The notes under the pieces are model-generated. The model was not told the DNA's origin. It did not search any database and was given only the letters and a program-made list of their open reading frames with translations. The position numbers and the translations under genes are program-made. Below, piece after piece: positions 45,920-58,210 of a stretch of 64,000 nt of DNA (within the stretch, counting starts at the first letter, position 1; each line of letters opens with the position of its first letter). This stretch comes from Byssothecium circinans (taxonomy: Eukaryota; Ascomycota; Dothideomycetes; Pleosporales; Massarinaceae), in contig ML977003.1 in assembly GCA_010015675.1 (NCBI GenBank), positions 368,440 to 432,439 on the forward strand, in the 5' to 3' direction.

Positions 45920-48625
45920 ATGTGCCCAGCAGCGGTTGATACCGCTGTGTGCTCGACATGGAAAGCCCAGTCTGACAATTACGCCCATTATGATTTCGAC
46001 GACGCAGCAGAGCTACCGTACCAATTCATTGCACACCTTGGAAATGGGCGAACGGCAGTGATTGACAAGATCAAAAGTAACCGCACGAATCGGGTGTACG
46101 CGAGAAAGATTTGGCACTTGCTACCGCACAACTCTCGTCGACGAGAGCGCGAGAAGGATGCCTACCGGCGGGAAATCGAAATCGCACGCCGGCTCTCGCA
46201 GCACCCCCATATCGTCCGTGTCATCGAGAGTTATACGACAAGAGATACTTTCGCGCTTATACTAGAGCCTGCTGCCGATGGCGGGGATCTCAAGACATAC
46301 CTTGCACTCTTCAGTTCGGTTGAGGATCGCAACCAGAAAGCTGCTATGGAAAAGACAATCTTCGAGGCATACGGCTGCCTAGCAAGCGGTCTTGCCTTCA
46401 TGCACAGCTGCCGCATCCGTCATCGCGACATTAAACCCGAAAACATACTCATCCACGCAGGAACCGTCCTCTATGCTGACTTCGGGGTCTCTCGTGATTA
46501 CTCGGGCCGCGCACATAGTGCCACTGAAGGCCATCCGGGAGCATTCACAATGAGGTACTGCGCACCAGAAGTCAAAGAGCAGGAGAACAGGACATGGAAG
46601 AGTGATGTCTTCTCGCTGGGCTGCGTATATTTGGTCATGTATGCTGCTCTTTCATCTGATCCCGCTCTACTGGAAATAGCAAAGGGTCGATTCTTCGAGC
46701 AGCTAGAGGATATTCAACGTGCCCTCAGGATGTGTCGAAGAGAGCCAGAATTGATACATTGTATGTATATGATGCTAAGATACGAAGAGGGTAAGCGGCT
46801 TGACGCCGTTGGTGTAATACAGGCATTATGGCGAAGGAGGGAAACATACTTTTGTGGTCGATGCCAAGACCAAACTGGTATGTGTCAAAGCCCAAAACCG
46901 CACTAACGCTGACCTGAATAGTTGAATGCTCTTCTTCATCAATTATACCAATCTCAAATCTTTCTGAAACCACACCAGACGAGGAGGACGAGTACGCCCA
47001 GTTACGCAATACAACGCTATCCAAGGTCCTAAAAAGGCTGTACCCGGACTTGTTCCCCGAACAACACGATTCCATATCTGGCATAGCAACCAATGCAAAG
47101 ACTGTCCCAGGATCAGATGCCGAAGTGCTGAAACCACAGGCTACAGTCCATCGGAAGGCAGATAGTACGGCCTCTATTATTCAGCCTTTGCCGGTCAATC
47201 CTCACCGCAGCTCTCGCCTCGATTACGCCACACAAGACATCACAACTATCGCACCCCTTCCATACAAAGCACATATCCCTACAAACTCGTCTGAAATGCG
47301 TGTCATTCCAAGAGCCTCATCTCTATCCCGACTTGGGGTGCGTCATTGGAAAACCGTCTATATGCTTCATAAAGCAAGCATCTCAACTGAAAAGGGTAGC
47401 ATCGATGCATGGCTTCGACAAGGCCAGATTGTTTACGAAGACTGCGTATACGACTGGGTGCTTCAACCATTTGGATTAGGCATTCGTTTCACCAAGCGCA
47501 AACCCTACGGAAGCATATTCCCATCCATCAACACCTACCCCGTTGTTTCTAAACTTAGTTCTTTGGCGCAAGTCGTCACTATGCTTGGTAGCATTGACCA
47601 TGCACAAGCGCTCTTCTCTACGGGGGCTTTGCACCCCTTTATGCAAGTTGAAGGTTATGAAACTCTCCTAGGAGTATGTATACTAGTCCGGGCATATAAT
47701 GAGCTGAGACTGATGTGCACTTTAGTACTTTGTATCATGGGGCCGTCTTGATCTGTGCGAACTGCTGCTCGCCTACGGTGTCCGACCGAACAACCAATGT
47801 CATACCGCACTCAACATACTGTGTCAATACTCGGATTGTGCCCGAAGCATCGATCTTCTACGCTTTGTATTGAATTTTACAGCTGATCTGCAAACCGACG
47901 ACGAATTTGATGAGCATTTTCTAGAAGGAAAGTTCACATTTAACTGGCCCCAAAATGCTGTGCACTGGCTCTTCAACAACGGGGCAGCATACGGCCTCGA
48001 TAGATCAGCAGTGGAGGAACTATGTTTGAGACTCACACTACGAAACATCCCTTATTTGATTCGGGACGGGAAGAGCAACGCGAGGAAACACCTGTTGAGG
48101 TATCTAACCCCCTCGCTCCAACGCCGAATCCGCACAAACGACATCTCTCTCCTCGTCGACGTTTTCTTCCCTTACTACCAGGAAACGGAGGACGAATTTT
48201 TTGATCCCAAGATTAGAGACCAACTAGGAAGCATGGAAGACTGGGAGACCCGCTCCTTCGTAACAGGCACGTGCTGGCTCCAAACGCTAGAATATGTGCA
48301 GATCGACATTGCAGACTACCTCCGCCATGAATTCCAGATACGTCCACACCTCCTTCTCGACGAATGGATGGAGACGACCATACGCCGGCGACTTGTCCTT
48401 GAGGTGGAGGACGATACAGATGGAGAAAGAGTTGAACATCAGAATGGAGAGGAAAATCCACAGGAAAAAGCGAAGTATAGATTTGGATGGACTACATTGG
48501 ATAAATGGTGGAATGCCCAACCACTGGTCAGTGAATTCCTTGATTTGGTTTCTATCGAGGAGGAAGGGGATTGGCCTTATAGTGAGAAGAAAATGGGACG
48601 GATTCCGGGGTCGTGGGTGGATTGA
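45920..48625 (+). CDS. Protein kinase with ankyrin-like C-terminal region
   Basis: Three exons: 45920-46877, 46922-47673 and 47726-48625, giving 869 residues. Residues about 30-310 form a protein kinase: glycine loop LGNGRTAV, Lys in YARKIW, HRDIKPENILI, DFGVSRD, YCAPEV and DVFSLGCVYLVM. All catalytic residues are present, so it should be active. Residues about 310-480 are a linker. The C-terminal third contains at least one ankyrin-type helix pair (GRLDLCELLLAYGVRPN, followed by TALNILCQYSDCARSIDLLRFVLN), then a long region without a clear domain, ending near-acidic. Kinases fused to ankyrin-like repeats occur in expanded lineage-specific sets in filamentous fungi and mostly have no assigned function. 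Substrate and role unknown; no resistance or heterokaryon genes flank it. Confidence 0.8.
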
Positions 48626-49879
48626 ATTATCCTACATCCATTACGCGGAACGCGAGACGAATCTCCAATGTATAATATTTTATTTGTGTACTTGTTACTC
48701 GCTTTAATTTAAGGTATATTCAATATCTATTCGCCAGTTAATTGCACAAGAGTCCATATCCACTATTTACATGCCATGCAACCCTTCCAAGACAACAAGT
48801 CACGCTTCAGCGGAGGCCGATTGACTTGGAATATGTCTCTTCATGAGTAATAAGACTCTGCCTCGAGAAGGCCACCTCTCAGATGGATATCCAACGTGAG
48901 TCTGGAGAGCGGATCTTTGAATGAAGAGCGGATCTTTAAGGGAAACTTGCAGAGTACCCATGTTAACATCATCCTCACAGCCTCCAAACCTATACATAAT
49001 GGAGACCGGCACATATATCCAAAAACGAGGGTGAGATATTATACCCAGATCCCAGATATCACACTCACACCCCACATACAAAGTACTCCATTCCACCCAG
49101 TTCATTTCACACACAGCCCGCGAGTCTCCACACCCTCTATAGTCCAACCTTTGTGTACAAAAAGCATAAACCCCCAGTTCCTTCCTCTACACAAACATCA
49201 CGTTAATCGCAGACATATTCGCTACGTTGTGTTAGACAGACATGCGCATCCCAAGACTAACTATACGGTAACCCCGCCTTGCAAACTAGATGCGCGGATA
49301 GTGATTTCCATGACCTCACCCCCTCTTTGCTGTATGAAGGACGGCGAGCTACGGCGAACCTCGCTCAGACGCATATTTATGGAGTTACTCGATGAAAGGG
49401 GGATTCAAGATCGAGTGCCATGCCGTGCCATACTACCCGGATTTATGGAATGGGATGCGGATGAGCAGACACCCGAAATATCATATAGTCATCGGGTTCT
49501 TTGAGGGAGAAAAATAGAGAGAACAAAAAACCTCGAGAGCAGGATTTGCCGTTATTCAGACAACATGTCGAAAAGAAAAGAACCAAGAAAGGAATAGGAG
49601 CCCGTTATCCTGAACCGACTTTACTTTACTCCTAGGCTATGCAATTTACATAATGAATTGTGAACTCCAACGCCCCTCCCGTCTCCAACTCCCACACCTT
49701 GCATGATGATGAGCTTGATATACCCAGCTCACATAGCATAGCCATTGCCTCTACATCCGATTACCAACCTGCTTTGGTTTCGATAGCGCCATTCCATTCG
49801 TGAAAAGGGTATTGTTTGTATTGTACAAGAAAAAAATAGTGAAAAGAATTGTTTTGGTGATGAGAAATCGCGCTCAGAT
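48626..49879. other. Convergent intergenic, kinase / RRM protein
   Basis: 1.25 kb. A 202-codon plus-strand frame (48896-49504) is present, but its composition (many His, Thr, Pro from CA-rich DNA) and lack of any motif argue against a gene. Probably both 3' UTRs and spacer. Confidence 0.45.
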
Positions 49880-50807
49880 TCAGAATCGTCTGCGCGGTCC
49901 ACGTGGAGGCTCCCTCCGCCCAGAGGAGCTGAAACCAAATCGTCCGTCTTGGAAGCTACCGCCTCCGCCATTGCGCGCACCGCTGTTCGTATCGACGTCC
50001 ATGTCATCGTGAGAAAACTGCTGCGTGACCTGAGAAGGGCGAGGGTTGATCGGAGGACGCGAGTGGAGGGAAGAAGCGTTGGGGCCGGTCTTGTGGTGTA
50101 CATATAGGAGCCTTCCATCGGCCTGAAGAATTGTAAGCTTTGTACGCGGTTTGAACGCAAGTAGCTGCACGAACCTTCATGTTGTTGAAGGCTGCAATGA
50201 CATGGTCGGCACTATCCTTTGAATCAAAATCGATCTCCGCCATCACCGTAGGCTGCGAAGAGATTATCCTAGCAGCGAGCAAAGACCCGTCCCCATAAGG
50301 AGTCATGACCTCCTCAATATCATTCCCCGTAGTCCCCGGCGCGAAGTTGCTGGCAACAATAGTGTAAGGTCCGCGGTTCGCACTACCCTTGATGCTGAAT
50401 CCAGGCCCAGAACTGTTGTCCCTAAGGCTATGCGCGTTCCTGTTGCTGAAGACTTCGGCAAACTTCTCTTGTGTGCGCGCATTGCGAGCGAGTTGCGGAG
50501 TGGAAGCCGTGCGGTTGAGCTTCTTAGCAGGTGGGGGGCCATTGGGGTTGTTGACTCGGTGGAGGTCGTGCTGCCATTTGGCATCGATGTTCGCGACTGG
50601 TCGAGCCGATGATGATCGCTGTTTCTGTACTCCGCTCATGCGGCTCAAGAGCGAAGGCCGCTGGTCTTGTTTGCGAGTGTTGATGGCCCCGGCTCCTGAT
50701 GCATTGGCTTTTCGCGCCTGGCTACCAAGAAACTGCTGCGCGAGGGCTTCTCTCTTCTTCTTCTCCCGTTGGGCGTTGACGAAATCCGCAAGCGAGACTT
50801 CAGCCAT
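49880..50807 (-). CDS. RRM RNA-binding protein
   Basis: Two exons, 50807-50175 and 50122-49880, give 291 residues. Start MAEVSLADFVNAQREKKKRE; the ORF continues upstream, but this Met has the better context. The N-terminal half is basic and disordered. One RRM lies at about 155-220: the RNP2-like strand is PYTIVASNFAPGTTGNDIEE and the RNP1 position is degenerate (TVMAEIDFDSKDSADHVI). The tail has RGPRRRF after a Gly/Arg-rich stretch. The layout resembles REF/Aly-type mRNA export adaptors, but the degenerate RNP1 and lack of a clear C-terminal UAP56-binding box make that uncertain. Nuclear RNA processing or export is the inferred role. Confidence 0.75.
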
Positions 50808-52327
50808 TGTGATTTGGAGTATACAAGTACGGAAGAAGCGTTCTGTCGGCAGAAGACGGCGAGGGTGCACGTTGAGGGTGGCAGGAAGTGGTGTGGAGCA
50901 GGAGCAGACGTCAAAGATACGAGAGCGCGTCGCTGGGAACGTGCACGTCTATTGGTGCACGGTCCAGATGGTAGCGTCGGCAGCCGGAGAAACGCCGCGC
51001 CGCGCCGCGCCGTGAAAAGCAAAAGCGACCGCAATTTTCTGAAGCTTCACCACACCTCAACAGCATCATTCACAGTAAGTCACACCCTCCCCTTCTTGTT
51101 ATTCTCTACATGATGAACTTTCGTGTCGCCCCTATCATACATACGATGGTGATTGACTCCCTAAGCCAAACGGGATATCTGATTCTGCAACTCTACACTC
51201 TTGTTCTCGCGATCAAACGTCGAGATCTTCGCTGACCTCAACAAGTGTAGTTTTTCGGCATAGTGCAATGCTTCTGGTAACCCGCTACCGTGGCAATATG
51301 CCTTAGCATGCTGTAGCATCTGATAGTTCGACGAAGTCCATCCCGATGCATGCCTCGTCTACGGTTCCCGTTGTTCGGTCGAACCTACTTGTTCACAGAG
51401 ATGGTGCGCGATACAGACAACGGGCGATGGGCAATGGACTTCATCGGGCTATCCGGCAAAATATAAGGTACGCTCTCCTCAACTCACTCTCGCCCAACTT
51501 CTATGATGAGCAACCTTAAGTACTATCAAATACCGACCTACCGGTGGGGATTAATTTTGTTCGATTACCTGATCTCAAACCCGCACCCAGATTTATTTAC
51601 CAACACCACCGAAACACTCGCTAACCTTCTCCAAGATGACCATATAGTATATCGTTCTCTGACTATCCCTCGCTGTCGACAGTGCTTATTGCTCTTGGTA
51701 CGTTATTTCACCTCTTCGTCTCTTTCTTTTTGCATGATGATCAAATACTCCATGCTGTAACCTACGGGGAAACCTGATGCTGGATAAAAATGTATTCGCT
51801 TTTCATCTTTCGACTGATTGCACACCATCTCCTCCCATTAGCACAGACTATCGTTGCTGAGCAAAAGCTGATTCGAGCCAGATTTCTTTTTCGTCCTGAA
51901 GCTCCACAGCGAGACCGTATCTTCTGTGGTCTTGCGTCCTCCGCCCATACCCCCTGTAAGGGTTGCCACATGCGAGACAGGCCGACAACGCCACGCACAG
52001 CTTGAGCATATCACATCTTCTGTAAAATGGCAAGGTGGGTCTCGGAGTAGCGACGTATGTACGACCGTAGCATTGCAAGTCAGGAATATAGAGAGGAGCC
52101 TGGAAGATTGGTCTGGTGCTTAGAATAATCATAGACGAAAAGCTACAGCCTGGACATGGGCTCACAATCTTTCATTTCAAGGTGGCTCGTTGGTAATGTG
52201 TGACGAAGTGAATGAGTTCAATTGATGGGTATATCTGCTGTCACCAAGCGTAGCGCCGAAGTCATACGCTAAAACCGCTTCAATCACCTGCCATTACATC
52301 CTCCTTCCCTCCGCACCCACTCTCGCT
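50808..52327. other. Intergenic, RRM protein / SFH5
   Basis: 1.5 kb. The left 250 bp is the RRM gene promoter. Around 51340-52020 several short plus-strand frames bounded by splice-like sites (51476 GTACGC, 51699 GTACGT) could be a small spliced gene, but I found no reading that keeps frame across them. No family is recognised. Confidence 0.4.
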
Positions 52328-53597
52328 CTAACCCTCAAGGTTAAGACCCTCCGCCACAGTACTCAACTCCCCACCCTCACCCCCATACTCCTTCGGCACC
52401 TTCTTGCCCAACTCATTCGCAACCTGATTCCCATAGCTTAACACGGTAAACTTCTTCGCGGTCTCCTTGGCCACCACCAACTTGATAGCCTGGTACAGCC
52501 AGCCCATCACCACCGGGACATTGACAAAGAACTTGCGGGACAGTGTCTCGGGATAGTGGCGCGAGAGGATATTAATAGTAGCCTTCGTAGCAGCCTTGAC
52601 GAGCGGATCCTGCCGCAGAAAGGAGACTTGAAGGTAGTCATGGATCTGGATTCCCTGGTAGGGGTCCGGGCCCTCGCCGTAATTAGGGATAGGTTTAGTA
52701 GCAGCGGCGAGGTTGAGTTTCTGAACGGAGCGTTCCATGAGGGCGACACGCCAGCGCAGGAACCTGTGTTTACATACATGTCAGCATAAACGCATCGCGT
52801 AATCAAGTTGAATGCATGGAATGTGGGGGAAGGGAAACTCACCCATCTAAATCCCCAAACGTCTTCTTGTTATCTTTAACCGCGCCGTAGACATTGAAAG
52901 TAACGACATCCTTTTCGTTCCCACTCCCGGGCACACTCTCCACCTCGATGATATACCCCAACCCGTCAAACCGATCCTTCGCGAATGTCTCGCCTACGGC
53001 TTTGACGGGATCGAAGTCCTTGCGCCATTTCAGCGTGTCGAGGAGTTGCTGCTTCGCCTTCTCGAGATCGTTCTGGTTGGCGCGGAGGAATTTTTGTAGG
53101 ATGAGTTTGGTATGGAAGGGGTTGGTTTTGGAGAGCTTGATGCCATAGACTTCATCGTGGTTGGCCTCGGTCACGAGGGCCTCGAAGATGTCGTAGAATT
53201 TGGTGAGGGGGTGGTCGGCGGGGGTTTCGGGCCAGGCGAGTCCGCTTTCGTTCTGGGGAGCGGATGGGGTGGATTGGGCTTCTAGGGATGGTCCTGTTGT
53301 GGTGGAAGGGATGGGTGCTGCGGCGACGGCGGCTGTGGCTTCTGCTTCGGCTTCTGGCTTCTTTTTCTCATCGCTGATGTCGAGGTTTTTGAGCTCTTCG
53401 GTTGGCGCGGTCGCGGTGGCTGCGGGAGTAGTAGCTGGTTCATCGGCCTTCTTGTCTTCAGAACCAGAGGCAGGTGTCACGTTTTCCTTCTCTTTCTCTG
53501 TCGGCGCTGCTGCTGTTGTTGCGGCGTCTCCCTTGGCGGCCTCTGGGACTACGTCCGAGAGGGTGGTGGGTGTGATATCCTCTGCTTTAGTAGCCAT
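52328..53597 (-). CDS. SFH5: Phosphatidylinositol transfer protein SFH5 (Sec14-like)
   Basis: CRAL-TRIO lipid-transfer protein, expected to move phosphatidylinositol between membranes and support phosphoinositide synthesis; also reported to bind haem in yeast. Two exons, 53597-52843 and 52763-52328, give 396 residues. Residues 1-130 are a disordered Ala/Thr/Glu/Lys-rich extension. The CRAL-TRIO N-domain follows (HTKLILQKFLRANQNDLEKA, LKWRKDFDP). The lipid-binding domain then runs from YIIEVESVPGSGNEKDVVTF to the C-terminal FTVLSYGNQVANELG and KVPKEYGGEGGELS, typical of Sfh5. An in-frame Met 12 codons upstream (53633) is possible but has poorer context. Confidence 0.93.
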
Positions 53598-54478
53598 ATC
53601 TATAGTCTGAAGAGCGATGGTTTTTGGGTTCAAATAATGGCGGTTGCGGGATTTCGTGCTTTGGAGAAATAGTTGGGGAGGTGAAACTTTATTTAATCAG
53701 GTCAAGCCCGCCGGGGCATCTCCGATCGTCTCCGAAGCAACGACCCACCTGCTAATAAATAGCTCGTGCTGCTTGCACAACTTGTACAACGACACCCCCT
53801 TTTTTAGTGCCTGTACCGTTTATATTTGGACGGAACGGACGAGTCTCTCAATGATTGCTGCACATCATCGTCCTAAATCGTGCAAGATATTGCGGATACT
53901 AGACGACGCACGCAGAGGTGGCATTGTAATTGTAAGAAGCCAATATCTCATCACAAATGACTGTGCAATAGCGACCTCTGAGATTTTACGGCATGGCTGC
54001 TGTAATGACTGTTTCTGAGAGTCGCGACTGTTCTTGGAAGGCACAGACATTGATTTAACCACTTTCATACAGAAGATTACATTAATAATTAGACAATACA
54101 ACCCAATTTACTGGCCACAGCGAACGAGTCAAATATCTTTGACTCACACTTAGAGCTGGAGAGTGATACGTAGTAATGAGCCGGAAGCTCTATTTTAGGT
54201 GTGAATTGTCAACGCTAAGCCGTGTTCAAGGATTGGAGTTGTGCAACACTTTCGCATTTTCGTGCTTCACTTGAATAGTATCAGACTTGATAGGATATCG
54301 AAATCACGCACAGTTCAATGCTCATACGATGTGATCACTCAAACTGTCTTTCAATATACAAGAATTACTATTAAACACATAATACTAAACAACTAAACCT
54401 CCGCATCACACGCATCAAGTCATTACTCGTTACATCACCATACACATACAACAAGACTTTTTCGACCACTCCACAACC
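53598..54478. other. Intergenic, SFH5 / TMEM135-like
   Basis: About 880 bp, AT-richer than average. Two AAATATC/GACTCA-type inverted words surround 54128-54150 but form no long hairpin. No gene. Confidence 0.45.
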
Positions 54479-56126
54479 CTACTCATCATCATCTCTCCTC
54501 TCCTTCTCCCTCGGCAACGCCGCCCTATCAACCCATCCCTCACCCCTCAAGACACCCAATCCCTTTCTCGCAACCCCGCTGTTGACTGCCTTCGGGCTAA
54601 TCTCGTACAAAACATTAACCGTAGCCAAGCTCAAGACAAAGAGCAGCACATCCCCATTCTTAATCCCACGCCACCATCCCCTCTTAACACCGACCTTCCA
54701 CAGCGAATCAATCGACATGCGAGCCGAGTACAAGAAATTCGAGCGCCCATTCTTACGCTCAAGGAATGCCCATAACCCCCCTAAGAAACCGCCAAAGAAC
54801 CAGCGCTGGGTTGGTAGGAAGTTTCGCGGCAAGATGTTTTGGAAGAGGCAGATGGAGCCCCAGCTAGTGCCGATGGATCCGCAGATGAAGATTGACATGC
54901 GGAGGATAGACTTTGCCAGTTGGTTGAGCGCGGATATGGGGGAGTTGAGGAACGCTTTGTAGCGCGTTACGCTGAGGGCTGCGAAGAGGATGGTGAAGAA
55001 ACGAGCTACTTTAGGGAAGGCTTGGATCCAGTATGAAAAGTATGTTCGCATACATGAAGGGTCGTTGGGATGTAGCAGCGCACACGAGAGATTCTTGATC
55101 GCTGGATGGGCTGGTGATGTGATTGGCGCGATTGCTGTGAGGCTTCTCGGTAGGGTTTCGGTGTCGGGGAAGAGGATAGGTGATATAAACGGCAGCCATT
55201 TTGCCTTGGAGATTGCCGCGACACTGTCGACGATGTCGAAAGTGTTCGGCCATTTGAGGCCCTTGGGGTACCCTTCTGGTCGCTTCTGTATGTATTCGGG
55301 TGAATTGTCGAGAATGAATTTCCCATACGCGGTAGGGAAGCAATCGCGATCGAACACGAATGCGTGTAGGAGCTGTCCGCAAGCCACTGGCATGAGCATC
55401 CATGACCCAAACCATGCCGGTCTATTACGGAAGTATCCCAGCTCTTCCAGATAATTGTATGAGAACTCCAGAGCTCTTGTGAAGATGTATATGGCAATTG
55501 TGATGCGCAATTGGTCTCCTGGATAGACTGCCAGGAAGAAGCCTGCTAGACTTGATCCAATCGCTGGGGCAAGTCTGGAAGTCAACGACTTCGATACACG
55601 CGGGTTTCGCCGTCTGAAAGGTTTTGCTTCTTGCGTGAGGAGGCTCTCGCGGAGGCGGGTGAAGAAGCGACGGAGGAGTCGGTGGAAGAGGAGAATGAGG
55701 GAGAGGGAGCACGTCAGCCGAACATTGGGCGATTTCCATACGGGCAGTTTGCGTTGTGGTCTACCTCGTTCAGCATTTTCGTGATCCTGAAGTCTGTTAT
55801 ACTGACTTTTGAACAGCCCCTCTAGCGAATAACTTTGCCGATGCAAATTCCCAAGCCTTCAGACCCGAGAACGTCAACACCGCGAGCCTCAACGAAGCTC
55901 GGATCGCCGCCGCATTATAATCATCTCCTCCTTTTGCAATCGCATCGTACCGTTTCGGCGGTAGTGTGCGCTTCTTGGCCGCCGGTGCCCGCGAAAGGAG
56001 GTACTGATGCAAGAGCTGGTATTCCCGTGGGCTAATTGTGTAGCGCAGGGCATTGCGCAATATGGGGTCGACTCGCTCTGGTTTACCGCTAGAAGGTGAG
56101 GGTTGGGAGGCGCTGGACGATGACAT
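54479..56126 (-). CDS. TMEM135-like multi-spanning membrane protein
   Basis: Homologue of TMEM135, an organelle membrane protein of mitochondria and peroxisomes linked to lipid and mitochondrial dynamics in animals; fungal function is not established. Two exons, 56126-55807 and 55760-54479, give 533 residues; the 46-nt intron (donor GTCAGT, acceptor GGTAG) keeps phase and joins AVQK to PQRKLPVWKSP. Family marks: start region DPILRNALRYTISPREYQLLHQYLL, then KPFRRRNPRVSKSLTSRLAP, GDQLRITIAIYIFTRALEF, WFGSWMLMPVACGQLLHAFVF, and ITSPAHPAIKNLSCALLHPNDPSC. Later hydrophobic segments lie near ARFFTILFAALS, FFGGFLGGLWAFL and DVLLFVLSLATVNVLYEI. The charged tail ends KERRDDDE. The splice is inferred, since both exons are open beyond it. 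Confidence 0.85.
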
Positions 56127-56857
56127 GATGGACGCTGTGTGCGGCTGTTTTCATCGCTGTGCTGTTGAGGGGGCGTGTTGTTGTGGATTCGACTATGGGG
56201 TTGAATCCATGATGGCATGATCCTGGATAGCTTTTCAAGTGCAAAAGAGACAGGAGACGACGAGTTGCCGAGGCTCTTTCCCCAGATGCCCAACGCTTCG
56301 GGAAGGCACGTGCAGACTCTGCAACCGTCTGGCTTGTGAAGCAATACGATAACCTTCAATCGTCAGGCGGGACAGAGAGATGATTTTTTCCATCGTGAAT
56401 GGACTTCCATGTATCGACTCAAACGCCATTCTTAGCTCTTTAGAAATCTTTCCAGGTGCCAATCACACTTAACTTGTTCAGAGGACGGAAACGCAAAATA
56501 CCACAGGACGAATCGACACAACCACGCTCACATAAAAATACATTCTATAATGCTATACAAAAGTACGTACCTTAAGGTACATTGCTGGGGTATCTTAATA
56601 ATGTCATGGTCATACGCATCTGCGGCGTTGGATGGTCTGTCCAACAGCAAGTCTAGCGATCAAAGTTCAAATACCAACGCTACCAAAGCATGCAACAAGC
56701 TCTACCGACAATTTAGTCCCTGTATCCCAATCTGATTTCCATGGTTCCCAAAGCAGGCAGAAAACGAGTGGCCTCAACTGCGTTCAAAACGAGAGTCCGT
56801 ATTCCGAACCGTGAAACATGACTCGTGCGAGTCATTACCTTACGATGATCTGCAGCA
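56127..56857. other. Intergenic, TMEM135-like / deaminase
   Basis: 730 bp; promoter of the TMEM135-like gene and 3' flank of the deaminase. A 75-codon minus-strand frame at 56235-56462 has no recognised features. Confidence 0.45.
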
Positions 56858-58210
56858 TCAACTTGCGACACGGGCGCTCATGGGCGTGAGTTTAGGCTCC
56901 GTGAGGGATTCGAGGGCTTGCATGTTCTGCGCGTTTGCCTCTTCGTCGGAGATTCGAGCGCTCATGGGGCCAAGAACGGGGCTGACTGAGCGGGAGGAAT
57001 CCTGCTGCGGGACGGCAAGCTTAAGCGAGTTGTTCTGCAGGAACGAAGCCGTAATCTGATCTTCGACGAAGGAGTCGCGCTTCCGAGGGAGCATTTGGCG
57101 GAAGCCAAGTTCGCTAGCGACTTTCTCGATGCTCTTGAAGTACTGAATGCAGGGATTAGGATCTCTTCTCGAAGCAAGGTACGCGGATCTGAACCTACCT
57201 TCACCGTCTTTACCTTCAGCTCCATGGTGGCGTCCTCGTCGATGACAATGAGTGGATGAGGATGGAGCTGAAGGCTAGACAAGGTCCACATGTGGTTGAC
57301 GCCTTCTTCGATGCACTTCTGTAAGGCAAGTGCCTTGTGCGCGCCGGTGATGACGATGACCACTTCCCTCGCCTATTGCCTGTCAGGGACGATGATATCG
57401 GAGATCAAAGGGTCATGACTTACTTCCAGCACTGTTTCAACGCCAACGGTCAAGGCCATCCGGGGCACTTGGTCCAGATTGTTCCCGAAGAATCTGGAAT
57501 TGGCGAGAATTGTGTCATAGGCAAGGGTCTTGACACGCGTGCGCGACTTCATGCTCGAGCCTGGCTCGTTGAAGGCAATATGTCCATCGGGACCGATACC
57601 ACCCAGGAACAGCTCAATGCCGCCTGCACTCTTGATCTTGTCCTCGTATGACTGGCATTCGGCTTCCAGATTGGGCGCATTGCCGTTGAGGATGTTGATG
57701 TTTTCCGGCCTCACGTCTACATGCGAGAAAAAGTGCTTGTACATGAAGCTGTGGTAGCTTTCCGGGTGTTCGCGCGGGATCCCGACGTATTCGTCCTACC
57801 TCAAATCAGCCATCACCGAAACACATGCTGCTGTGCGACAGCGTCCTGCAAGGGAGCTTGAGGCTTGCAGATGGATAGTTGCTTACCATATTGAAGGTAA
57901 CCACATTGCGGAAAGAGATGTCGCCAGCCTTCTGCCGCTGGACGAGGTTCTGGTATATCAAGATGGGGCTGCTGCCGGTGGGAAGACCCAGAACGAAGGG
58001 CCTCGCGGCGGTGGGATTGAAGGTCTTGATGCGCTCTGGGTTTCGCCATCAGCTGAGGTCTTTGGGAGTACAGGGCATGTTGGGCTTATGCACCAATAAT
58101 ATAATCTGCGATGTACCTGGACGCAGTCTGCGGATCGTCTCTAATGATCAGACGCCTGGAAGCGATCAGTCTGATGTGGGCAGCCAATGGCGGGGTGCAT
58201 ATGCATACAT
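56858..58210 (-). CDS. NAG1: Glucosamine-6-phosphate deaminase
   Basis: Converts glucosamine-6-phosphate to fructose-6-phosphate and ammonia, the last step of N-acetylglucosamine catabolism; cytosolic. Six exons: 58210-58209, 58155-58094, 58035-57887, 57795-57424, 57372-57199 and 57142-56858, giving 347 residues. The start codon appears split: AT in a 2-nt coding stub, then a 53-nt intron, then G CGT. This gives the family N-terminus [17 protein letters not shown]. Motifs: [13 protein letters not shown] (phosphate loop), NMDEYVG (general-base Asp), [30 protein letters not shown] and [21 protein letters not shown]. The C-terminal ~70 residues (after [10 protein letters not shown]) are a fungal-type extension with two PMSARxxS motifs. 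A second candidate start would have to lie upstream of 58210. It is divergent from the MFS gene, with the hexokinase next. Confidence 0.93.

Noticed and set aside
48896..49504. 202-codon plus-strand frame after the kinase gene
   Set aside because: Derived from CA-rich DNA (many His, Thr, Pro), lacks any family feature and sits between two convergent 3' ends.
51340..52020. Possible small spliced gene with GTACGC and GTACGT donors
   Set aside because: I could not find a combination of exons that keeps one open frame of useful length, and no segment resembles a known family. RNA evidence would be needed.
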